DNA from: an uncultured Sphingomonas sp.
GTDB taxonomy: Bacteria > Pseudomonadota > Alphaproteobacteria > Sphingomonadales > Sphingomonadaceae
Assembly (NCBI RefSeq): GCF_913778135.1
Contig: NZ_CAJYVU010000012.1
Coordinates: 1-58,162, forward strand
Reading direction: 5' to 3'
Length of the DNA stretch: 58,162 bases
Shown here: piece after piece, positions 27,398 to 37,403 of the stretch
Layout of the letters: every line of letters starts with the position of its first letter
How positions within the stretch are numbered: position 1 is the first letter of the stretch
Program-made: the position numbers and the translations under genes
Notes under the pieces: generated by a model
Seen by the model: the letters and a program-made list of their open reading frames with translations, nothing else
What the model was told of the DNA's origin: nothing
Databases searched by the model: none

Positions 27398-29680
27398 ATG
27401 ACCGATCCCCGCAACGGCGCCGCCGAAGAAGTGAGCAACGACCAGTTCTCGGAGCGCGAGGCGCTGCTGTTCCACTCGGAGGGGCGGCCGGGCAAGATCG
27501 AGATCATCGCATCGAAGCCGATGGCGACGCAGCGCGACCTCGCGCTCGCCTATTCGCCCGGCGTCGCGGTGCCGGTGCGCGCGATCGCGGACGATCCCGC
27601 CACCGCCTACGATTACACCGCCAAGGGCAATCTGGTCGCGGTGATCTCCAACGGTACCGCGATCCTGGGGCTCGGCAACCTCGGCGCGCTCGCGTCCAAG
27701 CCGGTGATGGAGGGCAAGGCGGTGCTGTTCAAGCGCTTCGCCGACGTCGATTCGATCGATCTGGAATTGGCGACCGAGGACGTCGACGCGTTCGTCAACG
27801 CGGTCGCACTGCTGGAGCCGAGCTTCGGCGGCATCAACCTTGAGGACATCAAGGCGCCCGAGTGCTTCATCATCGAGCAGACGCTGCGCGAGCGGATGAA
27901 CATCCCCGTCTTCCACGACGACCAGCACGGCACTGCGATCATCTGCGCCGCGGGGCTGATCAACGCGTGCCTGCTGACGGGGCGTAAGCTGTCCGAGATC
28001 AAGGTGGTGGTGAACGGCGCGGGCGCCGCCGCGCTCGCCTGCACCGACCTGATCAAGGCGATGGGGGTCAGGCAGGAAAACGTCATCATCTGCGACCGCA
28101 CTGGCGTGATCTACCAGGGGCGCGAGGGCGTGAACCAGTGGCAGTCGACGCACGCGGTTGCGACCGATCGCCGCACGCTGACCGAGGCGCTGGCGGGAGC
28201 GGACGTGTTCCTTGGCCTGTCGGCAGCGGGGGCGCTGAAGCCTGAAATGGTCAAGGACATGGCGAAGGCGCCGATCATCTTCGCGATGGCGAACCCGGAG
28301 CCGGAAATCCGCCCCGAGCAGGCACGCGCCGCGCGTCCCGACGCGATCATCGCGACCGGGCGCTCGGATTATCCGAACCAGGTCAACAACGTGCTGGGCT
28401 TCCCGTTCATCTTCCGCGGCGCGCTCGACGTGCGTGCATCCGCGATCAACGACGAGATGAAGATCGCCGCCGCCAACGCGATCGCCGAACTGGCGCGGCA
28501 GCGGGTGCCCGAGGAGGTCGCCGCGGCTTACGGCGTGCAGCACAGCTTCGGCCCCGAATATATCATCCCGGCGCCGTTCGATCCGCGGTTGATGGAGGAA
28601 GTGTCGGTCGCGGTTGCGAAGGCGGCGATGGACTCGGGCGTGTCGACCAAGCCGATCCTCGACATCGACGCGTACCGCCAGTCGCTGCGCGCGCGATTGA
28701 ACCCGACCACCTCGGTATTGAGCCTCGCCTACGAAGGCGCGCGTGCGCATCCCAAGCGCGTGATCTTTGCCGAGGGCGAGGAAGAAGTCGTGCTGCGCGC
28801 CGCGATCGCGTTCAAGGAAGGCGGCTACGGCACGCCGGTGCTGGTCGGACGCGACGACGTGCACGACCGTCTCGCCGCGCTCGGCATCACGCATCCGGAA
28901 GAATATGAGGTGCATAACAGCCGCAAGTCGCCGCTGGTGCCGCGCATGGTCGACTTCCTCTACGGCCGGCTGCAACGCCGCGGCTTCCTGCGCCGCGATT
29001 GCGAGCGGATGATCAACCAGGATCGCAACACCTTTGGCGCGGTGCTGCTGCAACTGGGCGAGGCCGATGCGATGATCACCGGGATCACGCGCACCTTCGC
29101 GCAAAGCTACCGCGAGGTGCGGCGCGTGATCGATCCCAAGCCCGATCGCACGCCGTTCGGCATCCACGTGCTGGTGGGACAAAGCCACACGATCTTCATC
29201 GCCGACACGACCGTCAACGAGCGGCCGAGTGCGGAGGAACTGGCCGACATCGCGGAGCAGACCGCCGCGGTCGCGCGCCGCATGGGCCACGAACCGCGCG
29301 TCGCGTTCCTCAGCTACTCGACCTTCGGTACGCCCGAAGGCTCGTTCCTCGACAACATTCGCCAGGCGGTCACCGTGCTCGACGGGCGGCAGGTGAGCTT
29401 CGAGTACGAGGGCGAGATGTCGCCCGACGTCGCGCTCAATCCCAAGCAGCAGGCGAATTACCCGTTCGCGCGGCTGTCGGGTCCGGCCAACATCCTGGTC
29501 ATGCCGGGGCTGCAATCGGCCAATATTTCGGCGAAGCTGCTGCGCGAGCTGGGTGGCGACGACATGATCGGACCGATGCTGATCGGGATGGAGAAGCCGG
29601 TGCAGATCGCGCCGATGACCTCGACCGCGGGCGACCTGATGACGCTGGCGGTGCTGGCGGCTGGCGGGATCGCGCGCTGA
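27398..29680 (+). CDS. maeB: NADP-dependent malic enzyme with C-terminal phosphotransacetylase-like domain
   Basis: The 760-residue fusion is the usual proteobacterial MaeB. Residues about 1-430 are malic enzyme ([13 protein letters not shown], then [16 protein letters not shown] and the Rossmann segment [16 protein letters not shown]). Residues about 440-760 match phosphate acetyltransferase ([33 protein letters not shown]), which in MaeB acts as an acetyl-CoA-responsive regulatory domain. It decarboxylates malate to pyruvate with NADPH formation. The ATG at 27398 is preceded by GGGCAGCGGC. Confidence 0.96.
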   Translation: MTDPRNGAAEEVSNDQFSEREALLFHSEGRPGKIEIIASKPMATQRDLALAYSPGVAVPVRAIADDPATAYDYTAKGNLVAVISNGTAILGLGNLGALASKPVMEGKAVLFKRFADVDSIDLELATEDVDAFVNAVALLEPSFGGINLEDIKAPECFIIEQTLRERMNIPVFHDDQHGTAIICAAGLINACLLTGRKLSEIKVVVNGAGAAALACTDLIKAMGVRQENVIICDRTGVIYQGREGVNQWQSTHAVATDRRTLTEALAGADVFLGLSAAGALKPEMVKDMAKAPIIFAMANPEPEIRPEQARAARPDAIIATGRSDYPNQVNNVLGFPFIFRGALDVRASAINDEMKIAAANAIAELARQRVPEEVAAAYGVQHSFGPEYIIPAPFDPRLMEEVSVAVAKAAMDSGVSTKPILDIDAYRQSLRARLNPTTSVLSLAYEGARAHPKRVIFAEGEEEVVLRAAIAFKEGGYGTPVLVGRDDVHDRLAALGITHPEEYEVHNSRKSPLVPRMVDFLYGRLQRRGFLRRDCERMINQDRNTFGAVLLQLGEADAMITGITRTFAQSYREVRRVIDPKPDRTPFGIHVLVGQSHTIFIADTTVNERPSAEELADIAEQTAAVARRMGHEPRVAFLSYSTFGTPEGSFLDNIRQAVTVLDGRQVSFEYEGEMSPDVALNPKQQANYPFARLSGPANILVMPGLQSANISAKLLRELGGDDMIGPMLIGMEKPVQIAPMTSTAGDLMTLAVLAAGGIAR

Positions 29681-29750
29681 ACGAAAGGGCAGCGGGGATG
29701 CGGACTTTGCTCGTCGCGTAAAATGCAACCGGCAGCCCAGGTCGTTCATT

Positions 29751-29780
29751 CCGCCTCCGTCACTTGGTTCAAGGAGGCGG
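29751..29780 (+). promoter_or_regulatory. Hairpin sequestering the Shine-Dalgarno of the following lipoprotein gene
   Basis: CCGCCTCC at 29751-29758 is the exact complement of GGAGGCGG at 29773-29780, which contains the ribosome-binding GGAGG and ends immediately before the ATG at 29781. The 14-base loop holds a further possible TTG/CAA pairing next to the stem. If it forms in the message, it would hide the ribosome site until melted or opened. Confidence 0.5.
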
Positions 29781-30194
29781 ATGATGAAGATGACGGTGAT
29801 GGCGCTCGGCGCCGCGATGCTGGTGGCTGGTTGCGCGGGCGATTACGGCGGGCGGCCGGGTTATGCCGGCTATAACGGCTATGGCGCGTACGACTATAAT
29901 CGGCCCGATCCGTCCTATAACGGTTATTACGCCGACCGTTACTACCGCGATGATCCGAGCTATCGCGAGCGCCGGCTGAGCCGCCGCGATCGCGTCTACG
30001 TCGGCAACGACGGGCGCTACTACTGCCGCCGCAACGATGGCACGACCGGGTTGATCGTCGGCGGACTCGCCGGTGGTGCGCTGGGTGCGGCGATCGCGCC
30101 GGGTGGATCGGGCCTGCTCGGCGCGCTGATCGGCGGCGCGGGTGGCGCGGCGCTGGGCCAGTCGGTCGACAAGAACAACGTGCGCTGCCGTTGA
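29781..30194 (+). CDS. Glycine-zipper outer-membrane-type lipoprotein
   Basis: The 137-residue protein has a lipoprotein signal ending LVAGC (lipidated Cys18), then a Tyr/Gly/Asn-rich low-complexity stretch (residues 20-60). A short YVGNDGRYYCRRNDGTTG region leads into a glycine-zipper helix (GGLAGGALGAAIAPGGSGLL and onward). This matches the 17 kDa antigen/Rick_17kDa style of surface lipoprotein. Likely roles are structural or stress-related. Its strong ribosome site AAGGAGG is embedded in a perfect hairpin. It converges with the cell-wall hydrolase, 6 bases between stops. Confidence 0.8.
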   Translation: MMKMTVMALGAAMLVAGCAGDYGGRPGYAGYNGYGAYDYNRPDPSYNGYYADRYYRDDPSYRERRLSRRDRVYVGNDGRYYCRRNDGTTGLIVGGLAGGALGAAIAPGGSGLLGALIGGAGGAALGQSVDKNNVRCR

Positions 30195-30200
30195 GGCCGA

Positions 30201-31307
30201 TTACCTGAGCGGTTTGCCCGAGTCCTTCCAGCGATCGAGTATCTGGGACTCGGGCAGATCGCTCTTGGACGACACACCCGATGACGACGGGACGACGATC
30301 GCTTCGCCGCTGCTGGCATGACGTGGTTGGATATCGATCGCCGGTGTAATCTTGCGCTCGGTTGGCGTTGTATGCGCCGCCGTAGCAGCGGGCGGTACGG
30401 TTGCAGCGGCGGTGGGAGCGGGCAAGACGATCGCCTGATCGGCCGCAACGATCGGGGTAGGGATCACGGCGTCGATCGTGCGGTGCGGACCCGGTACCGG
30501 CTCATGTCCGGCATAACGCTGGACGAAGGCGCCCGCAGTACCCCAGAAGCCTTTCCAGCGGTGGAAGAAATGCGCGCCGATCGCGTCGGTCATCACCAGC
30601 GTGCGGTTCCACGCCGGCGTGACCGCGTAGGTATGGTAGTGCGTCGCGAGACCGACGGGTGCGAAGACGTAGCCGCCGAGCGCCGCTGCCGCGACGCGTG
30701 CCGCACGTGCCCAGCCTGAGGGTGACGGCACCCGCGCCATCGCGCCGTCGCAGGCGAAGCTGAACTGGCACGAGCGCCGCTCCGATCCCTGATAGACCAC
30801 GCCGCAGACGGTGGCGGGAAAGGCGGGGTGGCGCGCACGATTGAGGATCACCTGAGCGACCGCGCGTTCCCCGTCGTCGGGCTCCGACGCCGCCTCGTAA
30901 TAGATCGCAGCAGTAAGGCATTCGAGCGCGCGGCCGCGATCGACCGACGTGGCCGCCGCGGTGGAGAATGGTCGCGCGGCGATCACCGAGCCGTTGCTCG
31001 CGGGCAATCGCGCGAAGGCGAGCGGCACCGGCGGCAGCGCGATCGTGCCGGTGGTGCCGGCGGCGGGCGAGGCGTAGATCGGGTCAGCGGCGTCAGCGGC
31101 TTGCCCGCTCGCCTGCACAGTCGCGGGCACCGGCACGCTGAGTGCGGCGTGAGGCGCGCGGGCGTAGCCGTCACCGACGACGCGCAACACGCCCTGTATA
31201 GCGAGCGCCGAGGCAAGCAGGATCACGAGCGCCGCGACGATCGCCCACGACACGCGCACCTGGCGCAGCCGCACCAATGCGGTACCCGGTCCCGTTCGCC
31301 TCGCCAT
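30201..31307 (-). CDS. Cell-wall hydrolase, SleB/Hydrolase_2 family
   Basis: The product is about 368 residues, starting at the ATG at 31307 (an ATG at 31361 is also in frame). One N-terminal membrane helix (SWAIVAALVILLASALAIQG) anchors it. After a low-complexity spacer comes the hydrolase domain: ALECLTAAIYYEAASEPDDG carries the presumed catalytic Glu, and NRARHPAFPATVCGVVYQGS and FSFACDG are family landmarks. It should cut peptidoglycan glycan strands from the periplasmic side. The last roughly 90 residues are Ala/Pro/Thr-rich and look disordered. Confidence 0.88.
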   Translation of the reverse strand: MARRTGPGTALVRLRQVRVSWAIVAALVILLASALAIQGVLRVVGDGYARAPHAALSVPVPATVQASGQAADAADPIYASPAAGTTGTIALPPVPLAFARLPASNGSVIAARPFSTAAATSVDRGRALECLTAAIYYEAASEPDDGERAVAQVILNRARHPAFPATVCGVVYQGSERRSCQFSFACDGAMARVPSPSGWARAARVAAAALGGYVFAPVGLATHYHTYAVTPAWNRTLVMTDAIGAHFFHRWKGFWGTAGAFVQRYAGHEPVPGPHRTIDAVIPTPIVAADQAIVLPAPTAAATVPPAATAAHTTPTERKITPAIDIQPRHASSGEAIVVPSSSGVSSKSDLPESQILDRWKDSGKPLR

Positions 31308-31420
31308 GCCGATGATCGCGCCTGCTCCGTGCCACACCCGCGGTCGCGCAGGGCAATGCACGCCTTAGCGCGGCAATCCTTGCCGATCCGCTATCACGCG
31401 TCCGCGCGAGGCGGAAACGC

Positions 31421-31609
31421 TCAGCGCTTCTTGCCGTTGGCGAACAGCAGCGCGGCCGCGACCGCGGCGGAACCGATGCCGACGCCGACGATGCCGCCCA
31501 ATTGCCAGCGGCGCGCCTTGTCGCTCGCCTTCGCCTTATCGGCGCCCGCGTCCTTGTGTGCCTTCGCAGCCTTGGCGGCTTCGAGGATCTCGTTCGGCTC
31601 GTCGCTCAT
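31421..31609 (-). CDS. Small single-pass membrane protein downstream of tgt
   Basis: This 62-residue product begins MSDEPNEILEAAKAAKAHKD, a charged helical half, followed by one membrane helix (LGGIVGVGIGSAAVAAALLF) and a basic tail. The ATG at 31609 lies 7 bases after AAGGGAG; an ATG at 31615 overlaps the tgt stop but has poor spacing. It is coupled to tgt. I do not recognise the family; the lysine-rich segment is on the cytoplasmic side if the basic tail also stays inside. Confidence 0.75.
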   Translation of the reverse strand: MSDEPNEILEAAKAAKAHKDAGADKAKASDKARRWQLGGIVGVGIGSAAVAAALLFANGKKR

Positions 31610-31611
31610 CG

Positions 31612-32760
31612 TCATTCTCCCTTGCCGCCGCCGTAGCGCGCGCGGAAATCGTCCGCAAAGGCCGAAAGCGTGCCCGCGGCGATCGCGGCGCGCAGGTCGG
31701 CCATCAGCGCCTGATAGAAAAAGATGTTGTGCTCGGTCATCAGCATCGCGCCCAGCATCTCGCCAGCGCGGACGAGATGGTGCAGATAGGCGCGGCTCCA
31801 CGTGGCGCAGACGGGGCACGCGCACGCCGGGTCTAGCGGTCCCTGATCCTCGGCGAAGCGCGCGTTACGGATGTTGATCGGCCCTGCGCGCGTGAACGCC
31901 TGACCGGTGCGGCCCGAGCGCGTCGGCAGCACGCAGTCGAACATGTCGACCCCGCGCTCGACCGCGCCGACGATGTCGTCGGGCTTGCCCACCCCCATCA
32001 GGTAGCGCGGGCGATCGGCGGGCAACTGCGCGGGCGCATAATCGAGGCAGGCGAACATCGCCTCCTGCCCCTCACCCACCGCCAGACCGCCGATGGCGTA
32101 ACCGTCGAAGCCGATGTCGATCAGCGCGTCAGCGGAGGCGCGGCGAAGTCCCTCGTCGAGCGCGCCCTGCTGGATGCCGAAGATCGCATTGTGTTCGGCG
32201 TGCGCCTCGCCACCGCGGCCGTCGAGCCCGTCGAAGGCGTCGCGGCTGCGCTTCGCCCAGCGCATCGAACGTTCCATCGCCGCAGCCTGCACCTCGCGCG
32301 TCGAGGTCGTCGGCACCAGTTCGTCGAACGCCATCGTGATGTTGCTGCCGAGCAGGCGCTGGATCTCGATCGAGCGCTCGGGCGTGATCAGATGACGCGA
32401 TCCGTCGAGGTGCGAGCGGAAGGCGACGCCCTCCTCCGAGCGCCTGGTCAGCTCGGACAGGCTCATCACCTGATACCCGCCCGAATCGGTCAGGATCGGG
32501 CGGTCCCAGCCCATGAAGGCGTGCAACCCGCCCAGCCGCGCGACGCGCTCGGCACCCGGGCGCAACATCAGGTGATAGGTGTTGCCGAGGATGATGTCGG
32601 CGCCCGCCGCACGCACGTCGGCAGGCTTCATCGCCTTGACGGTCGCGGCGGTGCCGACCGGCATGAACGCGGGCGTGCGGACGACGCCGCGCTCCATCGC
32701 GATCTCACCGGTGCGCGCGCGTCCGTCGGTCGCGGCAATCGTGAAGGCGAAGCGGGTCAT
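31612..32760 (-). CDS. tgt: Queuine tRNA-ribosyltransferase
   Basis: The 382-residue enzyme exchanges guanine 34 for preQ1 in tRNAs for Asp, Asn, His and Tyr. [13 protein letters not shown] holds the general-base Asp region, [23 protein letters not shown] the nucleophile Asp area, and the zinc site is C313, C315 and C318 (CACPVC) with a later His in the MLMTEHN region. It overlaps the EF-hand gene by 4 bases (ATGA) upstream and is coupled to a small membrane protein downstream. GluQRS, which modifies the resulting queuosine in tRNA-Asp, is encoded at 55685. Confidence 0.96.
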   Translation of the reverse strand: MTRFAFTIAATDGRARTGEIAMERGVVRTPAFMPVGTAATVKAMKPADVRAAGADIILGNTYHLMLRPGAERVARLGGLHAFMGWDRPILTDSGGYQVMSLSELTRRSEEGVAFRSHLDGSRHLITPERSIEIQRLLGSNITMAFDELVPTTSTREVQAAAMERSMRWAKRSRDAFDGLDGRGGEAHAEHNAIFGIQQGALDEGLRRASADALIDIGFDGYAIGGLAVGEGQEAMFACLDYAPAQLPADRPRYLMGVGKPDDIVGAVERGVDMFDCVLPTRSGRTGQAFTRAGPINIRNARFAEDQGPLDPACACPVCATWSRAYLHHLVRAGEMLGAMLMTEHNIFFYQALMADLRAAIAAGTLSAFADDFRARYGGGKGE

Positions 32761-33281
32761 CGGCGCTTCTTCTCGGGCGCGGGCGCTGGACGTGGCAGGG
32801 GACGCCCGGCGGTCGGCCCCTTCGCATCGACCGGACCGGTGCGATAGGTAACCAGTTCGGCGCGGCTGATCCGGTGATCGCCGTTCTTGTCGTAGCGCGC
32901 GAACAAGCGCGAGAAATGGTCCTGCAATTCGTCGAGCGAGACCTGATCGTCCTGGTTGCGGTCGACCTCGAACGGGCTCGGCAGCGCGTTGCGGTCACCC
33001 AGCCAGCGCTCGGCCCAGTCGGCGAAGGCGATGTAGCGCAGATAGCCGCTCTTCGCCGTGTCGATCGCCTCGAACGATCGCCTGACCCCGTCCTGCATCT
33101 CCGACCGGTCGACGAAGCCGTCACCGTCAGCATCGAAGGTCGCGATCATCATCGCCACCGGCTCGACCACCATCGTCGCGGGCGTCTGCGGCGTGCCGGG
33201 CAGCGGCGCGCGCACGACGATCTCCGGGTCCGCAGCGGATGCCGCGGCCTGGAGCGCCAGCGCGAGCAGGCCTGCGATCAC
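32757..33281 (-). CDS. EF-hand calcium-binding protein
   Basis: The 174-residue exported protein has a short signal peptide (GTG start, [15 protein letters not shown]). It has three readable EF-hand loops: residues 50-61 ([12 protein letters not shown]), 107-118 ([12 protein letters not shown]) and 131-142 ([12 protein letters not shown]), with a degenerate fourth near 74. The tail is Pro/Arg/Lys-rich. Its stop overlaps the tgt start. The role of calcium here is not known; the pairing with tgt may be a matter of convenience rather than function. Confidence 0.85.
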   Translation of the reverse strand: MIAGLLALALQAAASAADPEIVVRAPLPGTPQTPATMVVEPVAMMIATFDADGDGFVDRSEMQDGVRRSFEAIDTAKSGYLRYIAFADWAERWLGDRNALPSPFEVDRNQDDQVSLDELQDHFSRLFARYDKNGDHRISRAELVTYRTGPVDAKGPTAGRPLPRPAPAPEKKRR

Positions 33282-33434
33282 GCGGGCACCTGTCGCAACA
33301 TGCCTACTGGATGATTTCGGCCGTTTCCACGCACCTTCAACGACCTTCCACTACGAGCCAGAACGCCGGCTGCTGCGATCCCTAGCCAAGCCGGCGCGGT
33401 GGGATCAAGCCGCAACGATCCGGCGCACTCGCCG

Positions 33435-34121
<687 letters not shown>

Positions 34122-34122
34122 G

Positions 34123-36807
34123 TCAGTTACCCTCGGACAAGGTTTCGCGAACGATCAGATCGGCGGGAAAGACGAGCGCGAACGCCGCGCCGGTCGCGTC
34201 GGGGCGGTTTGACGCCTCCACGGTCATCCCCATCGCCTCAGCAAACGCTTTCACGATCGCGAGGCCGAGACCGGTGCCGCCGACCGCGCGGTCCGATCCC
34301 TCCAGCCGGCGGAACGTCTCGAACACCTCGCCCTCCTGCCCCGGTGGCAGGCCGGGTCCGTGGTCGAGCACCGACAGCCTGAGCTCACCGAAGCGATTCC
34401 GTCCCTCGATCACGATGTCGCTGCCCGGATCGCCGTAGCGGCCGGCATTGTCGAGCAGGTTGAGCAGGCAGTGATGCAGCAGTTGCGGATCGGCGCGCAC
34501 CAGCGGCAGGTCGGGCGGCACGTCGAGACGAACGGCGTGGCCCTCGAGCGCGCGGCGGGCGTCGTGCGCGGCGCCGGTCACCGCGTCGCTCAGGTCGATC
34601 GGCTCGACCCGCAGCCGGAGTGCGCCCGCCTCGACCCGCGCCATGTCGAGCAGGTTGGCGACGAACCGGTTCAACCGCTGCGCCTCGCTCTCGATCGTGC
34701 CGATCAGTTCGGGGCTCGCGCCGTGGTGCAGTTGCGCCGCAGCGGCGATCACCGCGGTCAGCGGCGTGCGCAGGTCGTGGCTGACCGAGGACAGGAGCGC
34801 CGCGCGCAACCGGTCGCGCGTGCGTACCGCATCGACGTCGCGCATCTCCGCCTGCAGTCGCAGCCGTTCGAGCACGAGCGCCGACTGGTCGATCAGGCTG
34901 CTGAGCAGCGGCAGCTGATCGGCGCGAACCGGGTTGCCGACCTTGTCGCTAGCTACGCCGAGTACGCCCAGCACGCGCTCGCCCGCCTTCATCGGCTGGA
35001 ACAACCATTCCGAAGCGGCGAGCGTGCCCGATCCCTTGCCCGCTGGACTGCCGGTGTCGAACGCCCAGCCGGCGGCGGCGGTGTCCATCGTGTCGAGGCG
35101 GTAGGCGGGATCGCTGGCGGCGACGATCTCCAGTTCGGCCCCGTGCGCGCGCGACAGCAGCACGACCTGCACGTCGAGCAGACGGCGAACGTCGTCGCAG
35201 ATCATCTGCGCGGCGGTGTCGAGGTCGTTGATGCCCGCGATCTGGCGCAGGAAGCCGGCGAGGATGGCGTTGGTCCGCGCGCTGGCGGCGGCGAGGTCGG
35301 CCTGCGCGCGCACCCGTGCGGTCAGCTGGCTGGTTGCAACCGCGATGCCCAGCAGCACGATCACCGAGACTAGGTTCTCGGGATTGCTGATCGTCAGCGT
35401 GCCGGTCGGGGGCAGGAAGAAGAAATTGTAGGCCAGGCTTGACGCGATGCCGGCGTAGAGCCCGGTGCGCAGGCCAAACAGGCTCGCCGCCGCCATGACG
35501 GGCAGCAGGTAGAGCAACGCGACATTGCCGAGATTGAGGATCTGGAACAGCGCGCTGGCGAGTGCGGTGACGCCCGCGACGATTCCCGTCGTGATCGCGT
35601 AGCCGGCGGGGCTTCCCCACTGCCCGCCGCGCCGATGCGTGGTGGTCGCCCTTGCCGGCCGCGTCGTACCGGTCACCGGCATCGGCAGCACGTGAACGGT
35701 AACGTCGGGCGTGTCGCGCACCAGCTGGTCGACGATCGAGCCGTGGCGCAGCTCGAACCAGCGCGAGCGGTGCGACTTGCCGAGCACCAGCTGCGTGGCG
35801 CGCAGATCGACCAGCACCGACTGGAGTCCGGCGACGACGCGCTCAGCGGGAACGGTCGCGACGGCGGCGCCGAGCTGGGTCGCGAGCGTCATCGTCGCGG
35901 CGACGCGGGCGTGCTGCTCGTCGGTGAAATGCGCCGCGCGCGGGGTTTCGATGAACACCGCGGTCCAGGGGCCCCGCAGCCCGTCGGCGACGCGCTTCGC
36001 CGCGCGCACCAGCGCATCGCATCCCGGCTGCTCGCTGATCGCGACGACGATGCGATCGCCGCCAGCCCAGGTGCCCCCCAGCCCCAGCGCGCGCACGTCG
36101 TCGAGCATCCGTGCGTCGACCGCCTGCGCGGCGCGGCGCAGCGCCAGTTCGCGCAGCGCCGACAGGTTGGACTTGGAGAAGAAATGGCCGAGCGCGCGCG
36201 TCGCCTCGGCAGGCAGATAGACCTTACCCGCCTTCAACCGCTCGATCAGCTCGTCGGGGGGAATGTCGACGACCTCGATCTCGGCCATCTCCAGGATCGA
36301 GTCGGGCACCGTCTCGCGCACGCGGACGCGCGTGAAGCTGGCGACGACGTCGTTCAGGCTCTCGACGTGCTGAATGTTGACGGTCGAGTAGACGTCTATT
36401 CCCGCCGCCAGCAGTTCCTCGACATCGCCGTAGCGTTTGGGATGGCGGCTGCCCGGCGCGTTGGTGTGCGCGAGTTCGTCGACCAGCACGAGGCGGGGCG
36501 CGCGCGCGAGGATGGCGTCGAGGTCCATCTCGTGCAGCGTACGGCCTTCGTAGGCCACGTCGCGCCGCGCGATGATCTCATGCCCGCGCAGCAGCGCCTG
36601 GGTTTCGGCGCGACCGTGCGTCTCGACCACGCCGATCACCACATCGACCCCGTCGCGGCGGCGCGCGGCGCCTTCCGACAGCATCTCGAACGTCTTGCCG
36701 ACGCCGGGCGCGGCGCCGAGGAAGATCTTGAGCCGTCCCCGCCCCTCCTGCGCGGCGGCGCGCAGGAGGGCGTCGGGATCGGGTCTGTCGCCGCCCGCCG
36801 CCGCCAT
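34123..36807 (-). CDS. kdpD: Sensor histidine kinase KdpD
   Basis: The 894-residue sensor is full length. The N-terminal KdpD domain contains Walker A GAAPGVGKTFEML and DELAHTNAPGSRHPKRYGDV. A Usp-like domain follows, then four membrane helices (about 400-500), a GAF-like region, and the kinase with phosphorylated His677 in SSVSHDLRTPLTAV. The ATP-binding segment GTGLGLAIVKAFAEAMG is near the end. Its ATG overlaps the kdpC stop by one base. Confidence 0.96.
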   Translation of the reverse strand: MAAAGGDRPDPDALLRAAAQEGRGRLKIFLGAAPGVGKTFEMLSEGAARRRDGVDVVIGVVETHGRAETQALLRGHEIIARRDVAYEGRTLHEMDLDAILARAPRLVLVDELAHTNAPGSRHPKRYGDVEELLAAGIDVYSTVNIQHVESLNDVVASFTRVRVRETVPDSILEMAEIEVVDIPPDELIERLKAGKVYLPAEATRALGHFFSKSNLSALRELALRRAAQAVDARMLDDVRALGLGGTWAGGDRIVVAISEQPGCDALVRAAKRVADGLRGPWTAVFIETPRAAHFTDEQHARVAATMTLATQLGAAVATVPAERVVAGLQSVLVDLRATQLVLGKSHRSRWFELRHGSIVDQLVRDTPDVTVHVLPMPVTGTTRPARATTTHRRGGQWGSPAGYAITTGIVAGVTALASALFQILNLGNVALLYLLPVMAAASLFGLRTGLYAGIASSLAYNFFFLPPTGTLTISNPENLVSVIVLLGIAVATSQLTARVRAQADLAAASARTNAILAGFLRQIAGINDLDTAAQMICDDVRRLLDVQVVLLSRAHGAELEIVAASDPAYRLDTMDTAAAGWAFDTGSPAGKGSGTLAASEWLFQPMKAGERVLGVLGVASDKVGNPVRADQLPLLSSLIDQSALVLERLRLQAEMRDVDAVRTRDRLRAALLSSVSHDLRTPLTAVIAAAAQLHHGASPELIGTIESEAQRLNRFVANLLDMARVEAGALRLRVEPIDLSDAVTGAAHDARRALEGHAVRLDVPPDLPLVRADPQLLHHCLLNLLDNAGRYGDPGSDIVIEGRNRFGELRLSVLDHGPGLPPGQEGEVFETFRRLEGSDRAVGGTGLGLAIVKAFAEAMGMTVEASNRPDATGAAFALVFPADLIVRETLSEGN

Positions 36808-37391
36808 CAGCGCCGTGTAGAACGCGCCAGCGCGTCGAGCGCGCGGTTGAGCGCGAGCACGTTGACGCGCGGATCACCCAGCAACGGACGGACGGTCAGC
36901 TGCGCGACGAGCGTCCGCACCCGCACCAGCGGCAGCCCGCGCACCTGCGCGACCCTCGGCGCCTGCGCCTGCGCCGCGGCGGGCGACAGATCGGGATCGA
37001 GCCCCGATCCGCTAGCGGTGACGAGATCGGCCGGCAGCGCGCCCGCGACACCTGCGCCGCGCTGCTTCGCCACATCGGCCTTCACGCGGTCGACCAGCGC
37101 CTGCGACGTGGGGCCGAGGTTCGAGCCCGACGAGGCGAGCCCGTCATAGCCTTTGCCTGCCGCCGACGGACGCGTGTTGAAGTAACGATCGGCGATGAAT
37201 GCCTGACCGACCACGGTCGATCCGATCACCTGGCCCTGCGCACCGCGAACGAGGCTGCCGTTCGCCTGAGCGGGAAACACCAGCTGCCCGATGCCGGTCA
37301 TCGCGAACGGATAGGCCAGGCCGAGAAGTGCGGCGAACAGGATCGTCATGACGATCGCAGGGCGCAGCGCGGAGGAGAAGTCCTTACCCAT
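36807..37391 (-). CDS. kdpC: Potassium-transporting ATPase subunit KdpC
   Basis: The 194-residue subunit has one N-terminal membrane helix (AIVMTILFAALLGLAYPFAM) and a periplasmic domain with YFNTRPSAAGKGYDGLASSGSNLGPTS, the family signature in two parts. The C-terminal segment is PLLGDPRVNVLALNRALD. It stabilises the KdpFABC complex. It lies 12 bases after kdpB and overlaps kdpD. Confidence 0.95.
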   Translation of the reverse strand: MGKDFSSALRPAIVMTILFAALLGLAYPFAMTGIGQLVFPAQANGSLVRGAQGQVIGSTVVGQAFIADRYFNTRPSAAGKGYDGLASSGSNLGPTSQALVDRVKADVAKQRGAGVAGALPADLVTASGSGLDPDLSPAAAQAQAPRVAQVRGLPLVRVRTLVAQLTVRPLLGDPRVNVLALNRALDALARSTRR

Positions 37392-37403
37392 GTGTTCTTA
37401 TCC

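Noticed and set aside
26591..29749. A 1052-codon open frame on the minus strand opposite ogt and maeB, and similar long frames opposite ybbP (4763-6445), the PepSY gene (10132-11652), both TonB receptors (15485-17482, 18350-20083), glnD (22159-23655) and the M28 peptidase (46113-47957).
   Set aside because: These are antisense or shifted copies of confidently identified genes in very GC-rich DNA, where stop codons are rare. Their products are Arg/Ala/Gly/His-rich with no domain, and none has a ribosome site and family match together.
33281..33304. A 7-codon frame (MLRQVPA) whose stop overlaps the GTG of the EF-hand gene, as a leader peptide.
   Set aside because: No clear ribosome site and too short to separate from chance.
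33282..33434. GCCGGC repeats in the gap between kdpE and the EF-hand gene as a terminator for kdpE.
   Set aside because: The arms are only 6 bases, self-complementary, and about 20 bases apart, with no T-run; this is expected by chance in GC-rich DNA.
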